A DNA stretch of 64,000 bases from Spirosoma foliorum (GTDB taxonomy: Bacteria; Bacteroidota; Bacteroidia; Cytophagales; Spirosomataceae): contig NZ_CP059732.1 of NCBI RefSeq assembly GCF_014117325.1, positions 8,321,501 to 8,385,500 on the forward strand, in the 5' to 3' direction. Both the position numbers and the translations under genes were made by a program. The stretch's first letter is position 1, and each line of letters opens with the position of its first letter. Below, one piece after another: positions 25,165 to 33,851 of the stretch. The notes under the pieces are model-generated. The model was not told the DNA's origin and made no database searches. It was given only the letters and a program-made list of their open reading frames with translations.

Positions 25165-25300
25165 GACTCTCTAAATTTCATAAAAATAGTCTCGGTTTTA
25201 CCCCCAACCCCCTGAAGGGGGCTTAGTTCATCATGGGAATAAGCCCCCTTCAGGGGGTTGGGGGTAAGGTAATGAATGAAAAACTAATTTTTAGATAGCT
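25165..25300. repeat. Palindromic element, right copy, flanking the cupin gene
   Basis: Same element as 24354-24489, starting 3 bases after the cupin stop codon. Outer segments (CTAAATTTCATAAAAA at left, AAAAACTAATTTTTAGA at right) are in direct orientation relative to the left copy, but the hairpin loop GTTCATCATGGGAA is inverted. Its left end is slightly decayed. Confidence 0.88.
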
Positions 25301-25328
25301 GTCTAAGGCAACGAGATACAGTTAAATG

Positions 25329-25366
25329 AACGCCAATCCGGGAATAACTACCGGGTTGGCGTTTTT
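25329..25366 (+). terminator. Rho-independent terminator downstream of the cupin gene
   Basis: AACGCCAATCCGG (25329-25341) pairs with CCGGGTTGGCGTT (25351-25363) with one mismatch, followed by TTTC. The gap from 25367 to 25587 holds nothing further that I can identify. Confidence 0.8.
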
Positions 25367-25587
25367 CATTTCAGCCACTTTTAGAGCTATTCCCTCCATT
25401 TGTAAAGTCAGGTCTGCTCCCTGTAGATTCTCATCAATAGGCCCCTTCGGCTTGTCGTAGTTTTGACATGTCAAAGGAATAAAAGACAAACAGCACATTT
25501 CTTTTGCATCTGTCAGAGTGATGGTCGCTCAACGGTTAAGATGCTCATTATCTAATCATTATCCAGTTTAAAACGTCTGTGTTACTT

Positions 25588-26064
25588 ATGAAAATCGCTC
25601 AACTTGTTTCGCTATTGGCTATTGTTAGCCTCGTTAGTTTAAGCTCATGCAGCAAAAAGTCGGATGATGGTGTTACGCCAGCTACGCAATCACAGGCCGG
25701 TTTCTCGGTCAAAATCGATGGACAGGCGTATGCCCCTGACTTCGCGTATGCACTGGCAACCTCGCCCGGAACCAATAACTATTACGCCATTTATGGTCTG
25801 GATAGTAAAACCAGCGATGTGGTTGTGCTGGCTCTGCCAAATACGGCCGCCGAAGGTACTTATCCGCTGAGCAATGTCAACTTCGCGTCGGTAACTTTCG
25901 CTAAAGAAGATTTTTCGACGGTCAACGGTGGCACCGGCACTGTTACGATCAAAACAAAAACCGCAACGAACATAACCGGTACGTTTAGCTTCACGGCTTA
26001 TGATGTGACGGGTACTAAAAAACGAGTACTCACCGATGGTACGTTCAATGTAGCAATTAGATAG
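25588..26064 (+). CDS. Secreted beta-rich lipoprotein
   Basis: 158 residues from the ATG at 25588 (MKIAQLVSLLAIV); a GTG 9 bases upstream is less likely. The lipoprotein signal ends at SLSSC. The mature part has a disordered start (SKKSDDGVTPATQ), then a beta-sandwich-like pattern: GFSVKIDGQAYAPDF, then GTYPLSNVNFASVTF, then ITGTFSFTAYDVTGTKKRV and LTDGTFNVAI. This outline is common in small Bacteroidota surface lipoproteins (DUF6252-like). No function is known. It is monocistronic with a strong terminator. Confidence 0.8.
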   Translation: MKIAQLVSLLAIVSLVSLSSCSKKSDDGVTPATQSQAGFSVKIDGQAYAPDFAYALATSPGTNNYYAIYGLDSKTSDVVVLALPNTAAEGTYPLSNVNFASVTFAKEDFSTVNGGTGTVTIKTKTATNITGTFSFTAYDVTGTKKRVLTDGTFNVAIR

Positions 26065-26085
26065 AAGAAGGTAGGTCTGTAAGTG

Positions 26086-26118
26086 AAATGGCCAGTTTCT
26101 GTAGAGACTGGCCATTTT
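26086..26118 (+). terminator. Rho-independent terminator after the lipoprotein gene
   Basis: AAATGGCCAGT (26086-26096) pairs exactly with ACTGGCCATTT (26106-26116), followed by TT. Stem 11 bp, loop 9. Confidence 0.9.
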
Positions 26119-26132
26119 TGTGCTTGTCGTAA

Positions 26133-26725
26133 TCAAACTGAAAGATGAAGAGAGCTACCGCTTATTCGGAAACAGAAGTAGAAGCCCACTCTAAGCCATA
26201 GTCGATCTGAATGTGATTCCTGCATAGGCAGCGCAGAGTTTGTATTTTTTATGGTGCGCCACTGATATTCTGGCCCGCCATACATATCGACCGTAAAGCG
26301 ATGGTTTTTATAAGGCTGAAAACCGAGCAATACGCCCACTAACTTCTCCTTTAGTAGTTGGTCTGGGCCTGATGAAAGAGATTAGATTCATAGTCATACG
26401 ATTGTAGACTTTCATAGCCCAAAAATGGGCTTACATAATAACCGAGGTTGTTTTTGTCTTGCGGATCAATGTAGTAACGATAAGCTAGATAAGCTTTCGG
26501 CCCTTTCGTGAATACATCGCCCAGCTCATTGTCAACACGCTACAAGCCGTTGAGTTGGATTGATGATTTAGGCGAAAGGCCCACTTCAACGCCCGTTCCC
26601 AACGAAACCGGAATATACCGGCCAATATGGATAATGTTTAGTTGTAACTGAGCGGTAATGGATTGTGCGAAGAGTTGAGCAGGTAAGATTGCTACTACGA
26701 AAAAGATATGCTTTAGGAGGGTCAT
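26133..26725 (-). pseudogene. Decayed secreted/outer-membrane protein gene
   Basis: The gene begins MTLLKHIFFVVAILPAQLFA, a clear signal peptide, and continues in frame to SIQLNGL, where TAG (26537-26539) interrupts it. The same frame then reads RVDNELGDVFTKGPKAYLAY, YYIDPQDKNNLGYYVSPFFG and so on to a second stop. The final part (VGVLLGFQPYKNHRFTVDMY, GGPEYQWRT) is in another frame. One nonsense change and at least one indel have therefore destroyed an approximately 195-residue protein that looks like a small outer-membrane beta-barrel (YKN.RF..D...G pattern, DUF3575-like). Loss of function is likely. Confidence 0.75.
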
Positions 26726-26793
26726 TCTAATACCTGTTGTGTTGGTATTTAAGTTAAACGCATAGCTTGTACCAACTTAAGAGGACATCTTAG

Positions 26794-26935
26794 GATGCCG
26801 TTAGGCATCACATGTTTATAGCACTCAGAGTGGAGAGATGTGGCCAGCATGCCGTAGGTATGCAACGTTGCATACCTACGGCATGCTGCTGATAATCAGA
26901 TTGTTTTTCTATAAACATGCAATCCCTACGGGATC
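26794..26935. repeat. Repeat element with a 44-bp perfect palindrome core
   Basis: The core 26845-26888 is a perfect palindrome with no loop, containing GCCGTAGGTATGCA. Outer arms CATGTTTATAG (26811-26821) and CTATAAACATG (26909-26919) are inverted repeats, each flanked by a tiny hairpin (ATGCCgttAGGCAT and ATCCCtacGGGAT). The plan (tip hairpin, terminal arm, central ccgtaggt palindrome) parallels the elements at 36.0, 43.0 and 55.9 kb, so this is a divergent family member. It fills most of the gap 26726-27042. Confidence 0.75.
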
Positions 26936-27042
26936 AGTTTTCCAAACTCAATGTTATGTTCTTAGTATACGAGGTAATAACTGATCAACTCTACGAATTT
27001 GTAAATATCAGGCCAATTGTGAGCGGGGATTCTTTCGCAATT

Positions 27043-27258
27043 TTACTCGGTACGGCTTTGAGTTACATAGTCTTGAAGTTCGTCGGCAAGTGTAGCTGGT
27101 AATTTGCCTGCATATTTTTCAGATAGTTTTTGCTTCGGTTTTTCCAGCATCTTCAAATCCTCATGTTTAGCCGTTATGGTATTCCATTCTTCAATAGGAA
27201 TTACAATGGCGGTGTGTCTACCCTCTGCATCAGAAAGATATTGTACGTTCATAATCAT
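27043..27258 (-). CDS. Antitoxin-like small protein without a visible toxin
   Basis: 71 residues; a second ATG two codons in (27250-27252) is an equally good start. The N-terminal pattern VQYLSDAEGRHTAIVIPIEE followed by W..I....EDL resembles type II antitoxins of the Phd/YefM or RelB-like kind, and the C-terminal half (PKQKLSEKYAGKLPATLADE) would be the toxin-binding tail. No toxin frame follows: downstream sequence on the same strand is closed by stops and then the palindromic element. It may be an orphan remnant or a solitary regulator. Confidence 0.6.
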   Translation of the reverse strand: MIMNVQYLSDAEGRHTAIVIPIEEWNTITAKHEDLKMLEKPKQKLSEKYAGKLPATLADELQDYVTQSRTE

Positions 27259-27330
27259 ACTAATTAGCTACTACGTATTTGTAAAAATAAACAAAATACT
27301 CCCTCGAAGCCAATTGGGCTTCACCTGTTC

Positions 27331-28995
27331 TCACCCAACCTCCTGAGCCGCTGCCCTACCGGCTGTACGCCCTGAAAAAATACAGCCACCCAGAAATGTT
27401 CCTTCCAAAGCCCGGTAGCCATGCATGCCACCACCCCCAAAACCAGCGACTTCGCCAGCCGCATATAAACCGGGAATAGGCTCTCCGTTGCTGCCTAACA
27501 CGCGACCCGATAAGTCGGTTTGTAAGCCCCCCAAGGTTTTGCGGGTCAAAATATGAAGTCGAACGGCAATGAGCGGTCCAGCAGTTGGATCGAGGATGGC
27601 GTTAGGCTTTGCAGTACGAATTAATCGGTCGCCCAGGTACTGACGCGCCCCCCGAATGGCGGTAATCTGGGCATCTTTGCCGAATGGGTTGAGTAGCTGC
27701 CGGTCACGGGCAACAAGTTCGCGTTCTAATGAAGGTAAGTCGATCAGGTTATCACCAGTTAGGGCATTCATGCCAGCTACGAGATCAGGTAAATTGTCCT
27801 TCACGATAAAATCGACACCCTGATTTTTGAAGGCTTCGACCGGCGCAGGGGCCGATTTACCAACGGCTCGGCCTAATACCTGTCGCCAGCTTTTATTGGT
27901 TAAATCCGGGTTTTGTTCTGAACCCGATAAGGCAAATTCTTTTCGAATGATAGACTGATTAAGAACAAACCAGGTGTATTCGTGCCCTGTTTGCATGATG
28001 TGTTTTAGCGTCCCTAATGTATCGAAGCCGGGAAACAAAGGAACGGGCAGACGATTCCCGCGGGCATCGAACCACATAGAGGAGGGGCCCGGTAAAATGC
28101 GAATCCCGTGTTTATGCCAGATGGGAGCCCAGTTTTGGATGCCTTCGGTATAATGCCACATCCGGTCGCGGTTGATCAGATTGGCTCCGGCTGTTTCAGA
28201 GATGGCCAGCATTCGTCCATCTACATGTTCGGGCACACCCGAGAGCATGTGTTTGGGTGGTGTTCCTAATCGTTCCGGCCAGTTCTGGCGGACCAGCTCA
28301 TGGTTGGCTCCAATACCACCCGAGGTAACAATAACCGCCTGTGTATGAAACGTAAAATTGCCCACAACCACACGGGAGCTTTTCTCTCCACGTTTGACGG
28401 AACTAGGTTCCAGAATATCGCCCTGAATCCCGTCAACATGCCCATTTGTGACGATCAGTTCATTGACCCGATGTCGGAATTTTAATGTAATAAGCCCCCG
28501 TTTAACGGCTTCCCGAACGCGGTGTTCGAAAGGAGCCAAGACGCCGGGACCTGTACCCCAGGTTACGTGAAAGCGAGGAACCGAATTGCCGTGACCGATG
28601 GCACCATAACCACCCCGTTCGGCCCAGCCAACGACGGGAAAGAAGCGTATGCCTTGTTGATGTAGCCAGGAACGTTTTTCGCCAGCCGCGAAACCAACGT
28701 AGGCTTCGGCCCATTTTCGGGGCCAGTAATCTTCGGGCCGATCGAAGCCCGCGCTACCCATCCAGTCGTCTAATGCCAGTTCGTACGAATCGCGAATTTT
28801 TAGGCGACGCTGCTCTGGGCTATCTACGAGAAATAATCCACCGAATGACCAGAAAGCCTGACCGCCCAGGTTCTGTTCGGGCTCCTGGTCAACGATGATA
28901 ACTCGCTTGCCAGCGTCGGCCAGTTCGGCAGCCGCTACCAGGCCCGCCAAACCGGCACCAATAATGATGACATCTGTAGTTTCGCGCATAAGCAT
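27331..28995 (-). CDS. FAD-binding dehydrogenase (succinate dehydrogenase/3-ketosteroid dehydrogenase type)
   Basis: 554 residues. The N-terminal dinucleotide motif VIIIGAGLAGLVAAAELADAG binds FAD, followed by GGQAFWSFGGLF. The C-terminal FAD-closing motif IPGLYAAGEVAGFGGGGMHG and the segment EGTFLGGCIFSGRTAG are typical of the family annotated as FAD-binding dehydrogenase, related to fumarate reductase flavoproteins and KstD. It should be a cytoplasmic oxidoreductase; the substrate cannot be predicted. Either of two ATGs (28995 or 28989) may start it. It follows a 71-base palindrome after the GH36 gene. Confidence 0.88.
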   Translation of the reverse strand: MLMRETTDVIIIGAGLAGLVAAAELADAGKRVIIVDQEPEQNLGGQAFWSFGGLFLVDSPEQRRLKIRDSYELALDDWMGSAGFDRPEDYWPRKWAEAYVGFAAGEKRSWLHQQGIRFFPVVGWAERGGYGAIGHGNSVPRFHVTWGTGPGVLAPFEHRVREAVKRGLITLKFRHRVNELIVTNGHVDGIQGDILEPSSVKRGEKSSRVVVGNFTFHTQAVIVTSGGIGANHELVRQNWPERLGTPPKHMLSGVPEHVDGRMLAISETAGANLINRDRMWHYTEGIQNWAPIWHKHGIRILPGPSSMWFDARGNRLPVPLFPGFDTLGTLKHIMQTGHEYTWFVLNQSIIRKEFALSGSEQNPDLTNKSWRQVLGRAVGKSAPAPVEAFKNQGVDFIVKDNLPDLVAGMNALTGDNLIDLPSLERELVARDRQLLNPFGKDAQITAIRGARQYLGDRLIRTAKPNAILDPTAGPLIAVRLHILTRKTLGGLQTDLSGRVLGSNGEPIPGLYAAGEVAGFGGGGMHGYRALEGTFLGGCIFSGRTAGRAAAQEVG

Positions 28996-29044
28996 CACGT
29001 TAGCTTACGACGAGAAAGGGAGGGTAAGTTGTAGACTACTTACT

Positions 29045-29115
29045 TTGATTTGTTTAAAGGGGTTGATATGCCATATCTTCAAGATATGGCATATCAACCC
29101 CTTTAAACAAATCAA
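29045..29115. repeat. 71-base near-loopless palindrome after the alpha-galactosidase gene
   Basis: Two perfect 35-base arms are centred on one C at 29080; the arms contain GATTTGTTTAAAGGGG and ATATGCCATATCTT. It ends one base before the GH36 stop codon and lies 50 bases upstream of the flavoprotein gene. RNA from it would be one long hairpin, so termination or protection of the galactosidase mRNA is plausible. Confidence 0.9.
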
Positions 29116-29116
29116 C

Positions 29117-31309
29117 TTATTTCACTTCCGTTACCTCCAGTACTACACTCGTTCGACGGGTGTCTACTTGTGGATTAAAGCCAATGGTCATCAGGTAGTT
29201 TCCTGAGTAAGTAGCTGTAGATGAGTTGATGCCTGATTTAGTACCTGGGTAAACATTCAGCTCCTGAATCTTGTATGTTTTCTCTGGATTCAAGCCTTTG
29301 AGTTTGATGGGAGCAACGCTACCCGCTTTATAACGACTGTTCACGAGGTACGTAAACCACACCGCCCGATCCTGACCCTCATTCACGAACATGGCCGATG
29401 CGACGTCATTGGTATAGGGGGAAGCTAATCGATACTGATCGCCTTGCCAGATAACGGTTTTGATTCGATCGTACGTTTTCAAAGCCTCCTGACTGAACTG
29501 TAATTCAGGTTCACTCAGCTTACTGACCACAATGTCGTACCCAATTTTACCCATCATAGCCACGTCTGTTCGGAATTTGATAGGCTGTTTTCCCCAGTCG
29601 GTTACGTGGTTGCAACTGGCGATGGCGGGAAAAAAATACGAGTAGTTCCACTGAATGAATATCCGCTCAAGGGCATCCGTGTTGTCGCTGGGCCAGTATT
29701 CCGTGAAGTATTGCAGCGCACCATAATCGACTCGGCCACCGCCACCAGAGCAGAGCATCATAGGCAGGGTAGGATACTTGGCGCGTAGTCGTTCTAGGAC
29801 CTTATAAAGCCCGTGTACATAATCGACGTAGAGATTCGACTGATTCGGATTTGTGGCGGAATAGGCGTTATAAACGACCGCGTTACAGTCCCATTTGATA
29901 TAACCCAGCGTTGGATTTTTCGTAAGCAAATCGTTTACCAACCCATAGACAAAATCCTGCACTTTAGGGTTTGACAAATCGAGTACGAGCTGATTTCGGA
30001 AATAATATTCCTGACGATTTGGGAGTTTAAGAACCCAATCGGGGTGCTTTTCGTATAGCTCGCTTTTCGGACTGACCATTTCTGGCTCCAGCCAGATGCC
30101 GAATTTGACGCCGGCACTTTCGGCATCTTTTACCAGATAGCCGAGCCCATGAGGCAGCTTTTTAACGTTTTCCTGCCAGTCGCCCAAACCAGCGTGATCA
30201 TCGTTCCGAGGGTATTTATTGCCAAACCAACCGTCGTCGAGCAGGAACAAATCAACGCCAAGTTTTTTGCCGTCTTTGAAAAGGGCACTTAGTTTTTCTT
30301 CATTGAAATCGAAATAAGTGGCCTCCCAGTTGTTCAGGAGTGTTAATCGGTTGCCCTGTCCTTGTGGAATGCGATGTTTACGTGCCCAACGATGCAGGCT
30401 TCGGCTGGCTCCGCCTTTGCCTTTGTTGGAATAGGTAAACAAAAAAGAGGGTGTTGTAAAGTCAGTTCCGGGCGCTAACGTATAAGCCGACGCGTAAGGA
30501 TTGATGCCGGGTAGAATCCGCAGATTATGCAGTGGATCAACTTCAAATGCCAGTTGGTAATTGCCCGACCAGGAGAGCGTACCAGCTATAACCTCACCCT
30601 GATCTTCGTCGGCGGGTTGATTGAGAGCGACCAGAAAGGAGGGTGGCTGGAACAGATCTGCCCGTGTGCCTAGCTTGGAATCCAGCACTTTGATGCCTTC
30701 GGTCAATAGTACTTCCGACGGGTTCATTTCGTTGGCCCAATCGCCGTGAAAATGTGTCAGATAGTAGTTTTGTGCAGGAATATACAAGTTGGCCGACGCG
30801 TATTTCTGTAGCGTTACCGACTTCTTTTCAGTATGCCGGATTGATGACCATTGTTCAATGACATCTTCTTTTTGGTAGGCCTTGTAATAGAGCGTTACCT
30901 CAAACGGGTATTGCGGGTCTTTCAGATAAACTTTCGTAAGCACGACCCCATCCGCCAATGACTGAGTCTCGTGCCGAACATACTTGAGATCGAGCGAGGG
31001 ATTGCCATCGGCGTGAGTCACCTGAATAGCGGGCTCCAGTAGGTTGCGGCCCCCGGCTGGCGTGTACACCGAGTTATAAAGACCCGTATAGTCTTCACCC
31101 CGCTTGCCGTTGCCGGGTATCGCGGCATATTCGGCGGCCTTGTGAAGCCGAGGACCCAAGTGGACAATGGTTGGTGTTTGGTCTTTATCAATTCGAATAA
31201 CCAGTGCCGTTTGTTGGGTTTCAATGGCAATATGGGTGTCGCCGGGTGCGGCTTGCATTGATAAGGTTATTTGAAAAAGAAGGAATAGGAACAGATAAGC
31301 CCGTTTCAT
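29117..31309 (-). CDS. Alpha-galactosidase, glycoside hydrolase family 36
   Basis: 730 residues with a signal peptide (FLLFQITLSMQA). An N-terminal beta-supersandwich domain (about 25-300) precedes the TIM barrel (about 320-640) and a C-terminal beta domain. Barrel motifs are LLNNWEATYFDFNEEKL, LFLLDDGWFG, FGIWLEPEMVSP, YIKWDCNA with nucleophile Asp474, and WPSDNTDALERI with acid/base Asp542, all as in GH36. It should release terminal alpha-galactose from oligosaccharides in the periplasm or outside the cell. The GH20 hexosaminidase lies directly upstream on the same strand, so the two may be co-expressed. Confidence 0.95.
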   Translation of the reverse strand: MKRAYLFLFLLFQITLSMQAAPGDTHIAIETQQTALVIRIDKDQTPTIVHLGPRLHKAAEYAAIPGNGKRGEDYTGLYNSVYTPAGGRNLLEPAIQVTHADGNPSLDLKYVRHETQSLADGVVLTKVYLKDPQYPFEVTLYYKAYQKEDVIEQWSSIRHTEKKSVTLQKYASANLYIPAQNYYLTHFHGDWANEMNPSEVLLTEGIKVLDSKLGTRADLFQPPSFLVALNQPADEDQGEVIAGTLSWSGNYQLAFEVDPLHNLRILPGINPYASAYTLAPGTDFTTPSFLFTYSNKGKGGASRSLHRWARKHRIPQGQGNRLTLLNNWEATYFDFNEEKLSALFKDGKKLGVDLFLLDDGWFGNKYPRNDDHAGLGDWQENVKKLPHGLGYLVKDAESAGVKFGIWLEPEMVSPKSELYEKHPDWVLKLPNRQEYYFRNQLVLDLSNPKVQDFVYGLVNDLLTKNPTLGYIKWDCNAVVYNAYSATNPNQSNLYVDYVHGLYKVLERLRAKYPTLPMMLCSGGGGRVDYGALQYFTEYWPSDNTDALERIFIQWNYSYFFPAIASCNHVTDWGKQPIKFRTDVAMMGKIGYDIVVSKLSEPELQFSQEALKTYDRIKTVIWQGDQYRLASPYTNDVASAMFVNEGQDRAVWFTYLVNSRYKAGSVAPIKLKGLNPEKTYKIQELNVYPGTKSGINSSTATYSGNYLMTIGFNPQVDTRRTSVVLEVTEVK

Positions 31310-31357
31310 GAGTAAGGAGTTTTGCCGCGCAAAATAGGCAAATTCGGTTACTATAAA

Positions 31358-33751
31358 CTACCTCACTTCAATCTCATCGATTCCTAATTGAGCTGCCTTT
31401 CCTGGGTAACGCAACCCCACTGGAACCTTACCCACATTTCTGGCAATGATCCGAATGTAGCGGGCGTGGGTCGTGGTGAAGTCGAATGGAAGCCGGACAA
31501 TGGCTCGTTTGCCACTTTCGGCGGCATTGGTTCGGGCGGTCAGGGCGGGTTTAAAGACTTTGCCATCTTCCGAAACGGATATTTCGACCTGTTTGGGAAG
31601 GCATATATTCTTCGCTGTATATTTCAGGAAGCCAATCCGAACGCTTTCCACCGGCTCCAGTTTGCCAAGATCAATCACAGCATTCAGGTCATTTCTGAAC
31701 GCAACAACTCCCGAAATCTCGTACCCCCCAATGCCGCCGGTTGTTCCGTCGGTTAAGTTATAATTGGAGTCGGGCCTGCCGCTGGTCGGTGCGTTCAGCA
31801 GTGTATACGATTTGCCAGTGGCTTTCGATACCAGATAGTCCTTTTCTAGTTTCGCCAGTTGGCTCAACGGCTTTCCGTTCTGAAATGTAGCGGTTCGGAC
31901 TGTGGCCGACCGGGTAAGCAGGATTGGTTTCTCGTAGCGGGCTGATTCACCAGATGGAATGCTGCCATCCAGCGTATAACGAATGTCGGGCGATAGAATA
32001 TTCGGAGCCAGCGTTACTTCTACGTGACCCTCCGACGTTGGTTTAGCCGAGAATTGGGCATCGTAAAACGTACGGGCGTAGTTCACGTTCAGGTGCGATA
32101 ACCGTTCGAAGTGCGTTGGCAATCGGCGGGCAAAGTCATTATAATCTTTCTGAGCTAGAGGGGTCCAGACGACCTCGGCCATAGCAGCCGCACGGGGCCA
32201 TATCATGTATTCGGCCTGATCGGGTGTTGCAATGTATTCCGTCCAAACGTTTCCCTGTGCCCCCAGAATGTATTTTGCCTCCGTGGGCAACAGGCCAGCG
32301 GGTGTCGGATCATACGAATACACTTTATCGATGGGTAGCGAGCCGCCGAAAGCAACTGGTTCCTGCGAAAAATCGCCTTGATAAAAATTCAAATAACAGA
32401 ACTGACCCGGCGTCATAATGACATCGTGGTGCAGTTTGGCCGCCTGTATGCCACCGTTAATGCCACGCCAACTCATAACGGTGGCATTGGGCGACAAGCC
32501 ACCCTGCAAAATCTCATCCCAACCAATAATTCGGCGTCCTTTGGATGTCACGAACTTATCGATTCGGGTGATGATATAACTCTGAAGCTGATTTTCATTT
32601 TTAAGCTTCAGTCGCTTCATGAGTTGTTGGCAAAATGCACTTCGGTGCCAGACGGTCTTCGGGCATTCGTCTCCACCAATATGAATGTACTTGCTCGGAA
32701 ACAGCTCGATCACCTCGGTTAGCACATCCTGCAAAAATGTAAACGTCTTTTCGGTTGGGCAGAAGACATCGTCGAACACGCCCCATTTGGTTGCTACCTG
32801 ATACGGCCCCGTTGTACAAGCCAGTTCAGGATAAGATGCTAAGGCTGCCAACGCATGACCAGGTAGTTCGATTTCGGGTATGACATTAATGTATTTTGTG
32901 GCTGCGTAACGAATAACCTCACGAATTTCATCCTGGGTATAAAAGTCGTTATAGGGTTTGCCGTCAAACACTTGCGGATCGAAATCGTCGTAATGACCCA
33001 CAAGAGTCTCACGTCGGCGGGAGCCGATCTGGGTTAGTTTCGGATATTTTTTGATTTCGATGCGCCATCCCTGATCATCGGTCAGGTGCCAGTGGAAATT
33101 GTTGAATTTGTGAAGCGCCATCAGGTCAAGATATTTCTTGATGAAGGCTACCGAAAAAAAATGGCGGCTCACGTCCAGATTCATACCTCGATAAACATAG
33201 CGCGGTTTATCCTGAATCCGGCAGGCGGGAACGAGTAAGGCAGGGAGTGCAGAGCGCGAGGCAGGGCCAACTAGAGATCCCATGCTCCCAGCTCCGTGCT
33301 CCTTGCCCAGAACCGACGGAGGCAATAGCTGATAGAGCGTCTGAACCGCGTAAAAGAATCCTTTGGGTTCGGCGGCTTCAATGGTTATCAACTGAGGAGT
33401 TACTGTAAGGTGATAACCTTCATCGCCCATCGTTGTATCGCGTAAGGGAAGGAACTGAATCAGGTTTGCGCCTGCATTTGCGCCTGATACGGGTGTTTTG
33501 TCCAGCGTTCGGAGGCTAAGACTCATGCCGCTACTGAGCTTGATCTGATTGACAAACGACTCGGCAATGGCTTTTAGATCGGCTTGCGCAAACGGCACCA
33601 TAACCATTGTGTGCTGACTGACAAGAAATTCTCCGGCGCGGGGTTCAAGCTGCACCGGACGGGGAATAATTGTATAGCGATCGGTGGATTGACCAGAAGC
33701 AACTAGGAGCCGCAAACTAAACGCAGCAATAAACAATAAGCGGGTAAGCAT
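31358..33751 (-). CDS. Beta-N-acetylhexosaminidase, glycoside hydrolase family 20, multidomain
   Basis: 797 residues from the ATG at 33749-33751 (MLTRLLFIAAFSLRLLVASG, signal peptide). Domains in order: GH20b N-terminal alpha/beta domain (about 25-165), GH20 barrel (about 200-550) with the Asp361-Glu362 catalytic pair in HIGGDECPKT, a chitobiase C-terminal domain (IRYTLDGSIPSGE), and an F5/8-type carbohydrate-binding domain (AVIDLGKLEPVESVRIGF). It should remove terminal GlcNAc or GalNAc from chito-oligosaccharides or glycans. Between the first two domains about 24 extra residues are encoded by an in-frame palindromic repeat. It is probably co-transcribed with the GH36 gene. Confidence 0.94.
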   Translation of the reverse strand: MLTRLLFIAAFSLRLLVASGQSTDRYTIIPRPVQLEPRAGEFLVSQHTMVMVPFAQADLKAIAESFVNQIKLSSGMSLSLRTLDKTPVSGANAGANLIQFLPLRDTTMGDEGYHLTVTPQLITIEAAEPKGFFYAVQTLYQLLPPSVLGKEHGAGSMGSLVGPASRSALPALLVPACRIQDKPRYVYRGMNLDVSRHFFSVAFIKKYLDLMALHKFNNFHWHLTDDQGWRIEIKKYPKLTQIGSRRRETLVGHYDDFDPQVFDGKPYNDFYTQDEIREVIRYAATKYINVIPEIELPGHALAALASYPELACTTGPYQVATKWGVFDDVFCPTEKTFTFLQDVLTEVIELFPSKYIHIGGDECPKTVWHRSAFCQQLMKRLKLKNENQLQSYIITRIDKFVTSKGRRIIGWDEILQGGLSPNATVMSWRGINGGIQAAKLHHDVIMTPGQFCYLNFYQGDFSQEPVAFGGSLPIDKVYSYDPTPAGLLPTEAKYILGAQGNVWTEYIATPDQAEYMIWPRAAAMAEVVWTPLAQKDYNDFARRLPTHFERLSHLNVNYARTFYDAQFSAKPTSEGHVEVTLAPNILSPDIRYTLDGSIPSGESARYEKPILLTRSATVRTATFQNGKPLSQLAKLEKDYLVSKATGKSYTLLNAPTSGRPDSNYNLTDGTTGGIGGYEISGVVAFRNDLNAVIDLGKLEPVESVRIGFLKYTAKNICLPKQVEISVSEDGKVFKPALTARTNAAESGKRAIVRLPFDFTTTHARYIRIIARNVGKVPVGLRYPGKAAQLGIDEIEVR
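33237..33308. repeat. Dispersed repeat inserted in frame in the hexosaminidase gene
   Basis: On the coding strand GGCAAGGAGCACGGAGCTGG begins a 72-base segment (33308 down to 33237) that ends CTCCCTGCCTT. Its first 20 bases nearly equal the repeat arm at 9644-9664. It encodes residues of low-complexity type (GKEHGAGSMGSLVGPASRSA) just before the conserved ACRIQDKPR, where GH20 enzymes normally have a short link. The gene stays open. Confidence 0.65.
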
Positions 33752-33851
33752 AGGAAAATTTTGTGATTGACTACTAACTTGCCAATTCAAGCTATAAACG
33801 TGCAAAAGGCCGAACCTTGTTGTGCGCTAGCCAAACAACTCATTTGGGTAC

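Noticed and set aside
26917..27102. A 61-codon frame opposite the antitoxin-like gene, considered as the missing toxin
   Set aside because: It is on the opposite strand, overlaps the antitoxin gene and repeat end, and shows no toxin motif.
31388..32722. Plus-strand open frames opposite the hexosaminidase gene
   Set aside because: They are shadows of a long conserved GH20 gene with intact catalytic motifs on the minus strand.
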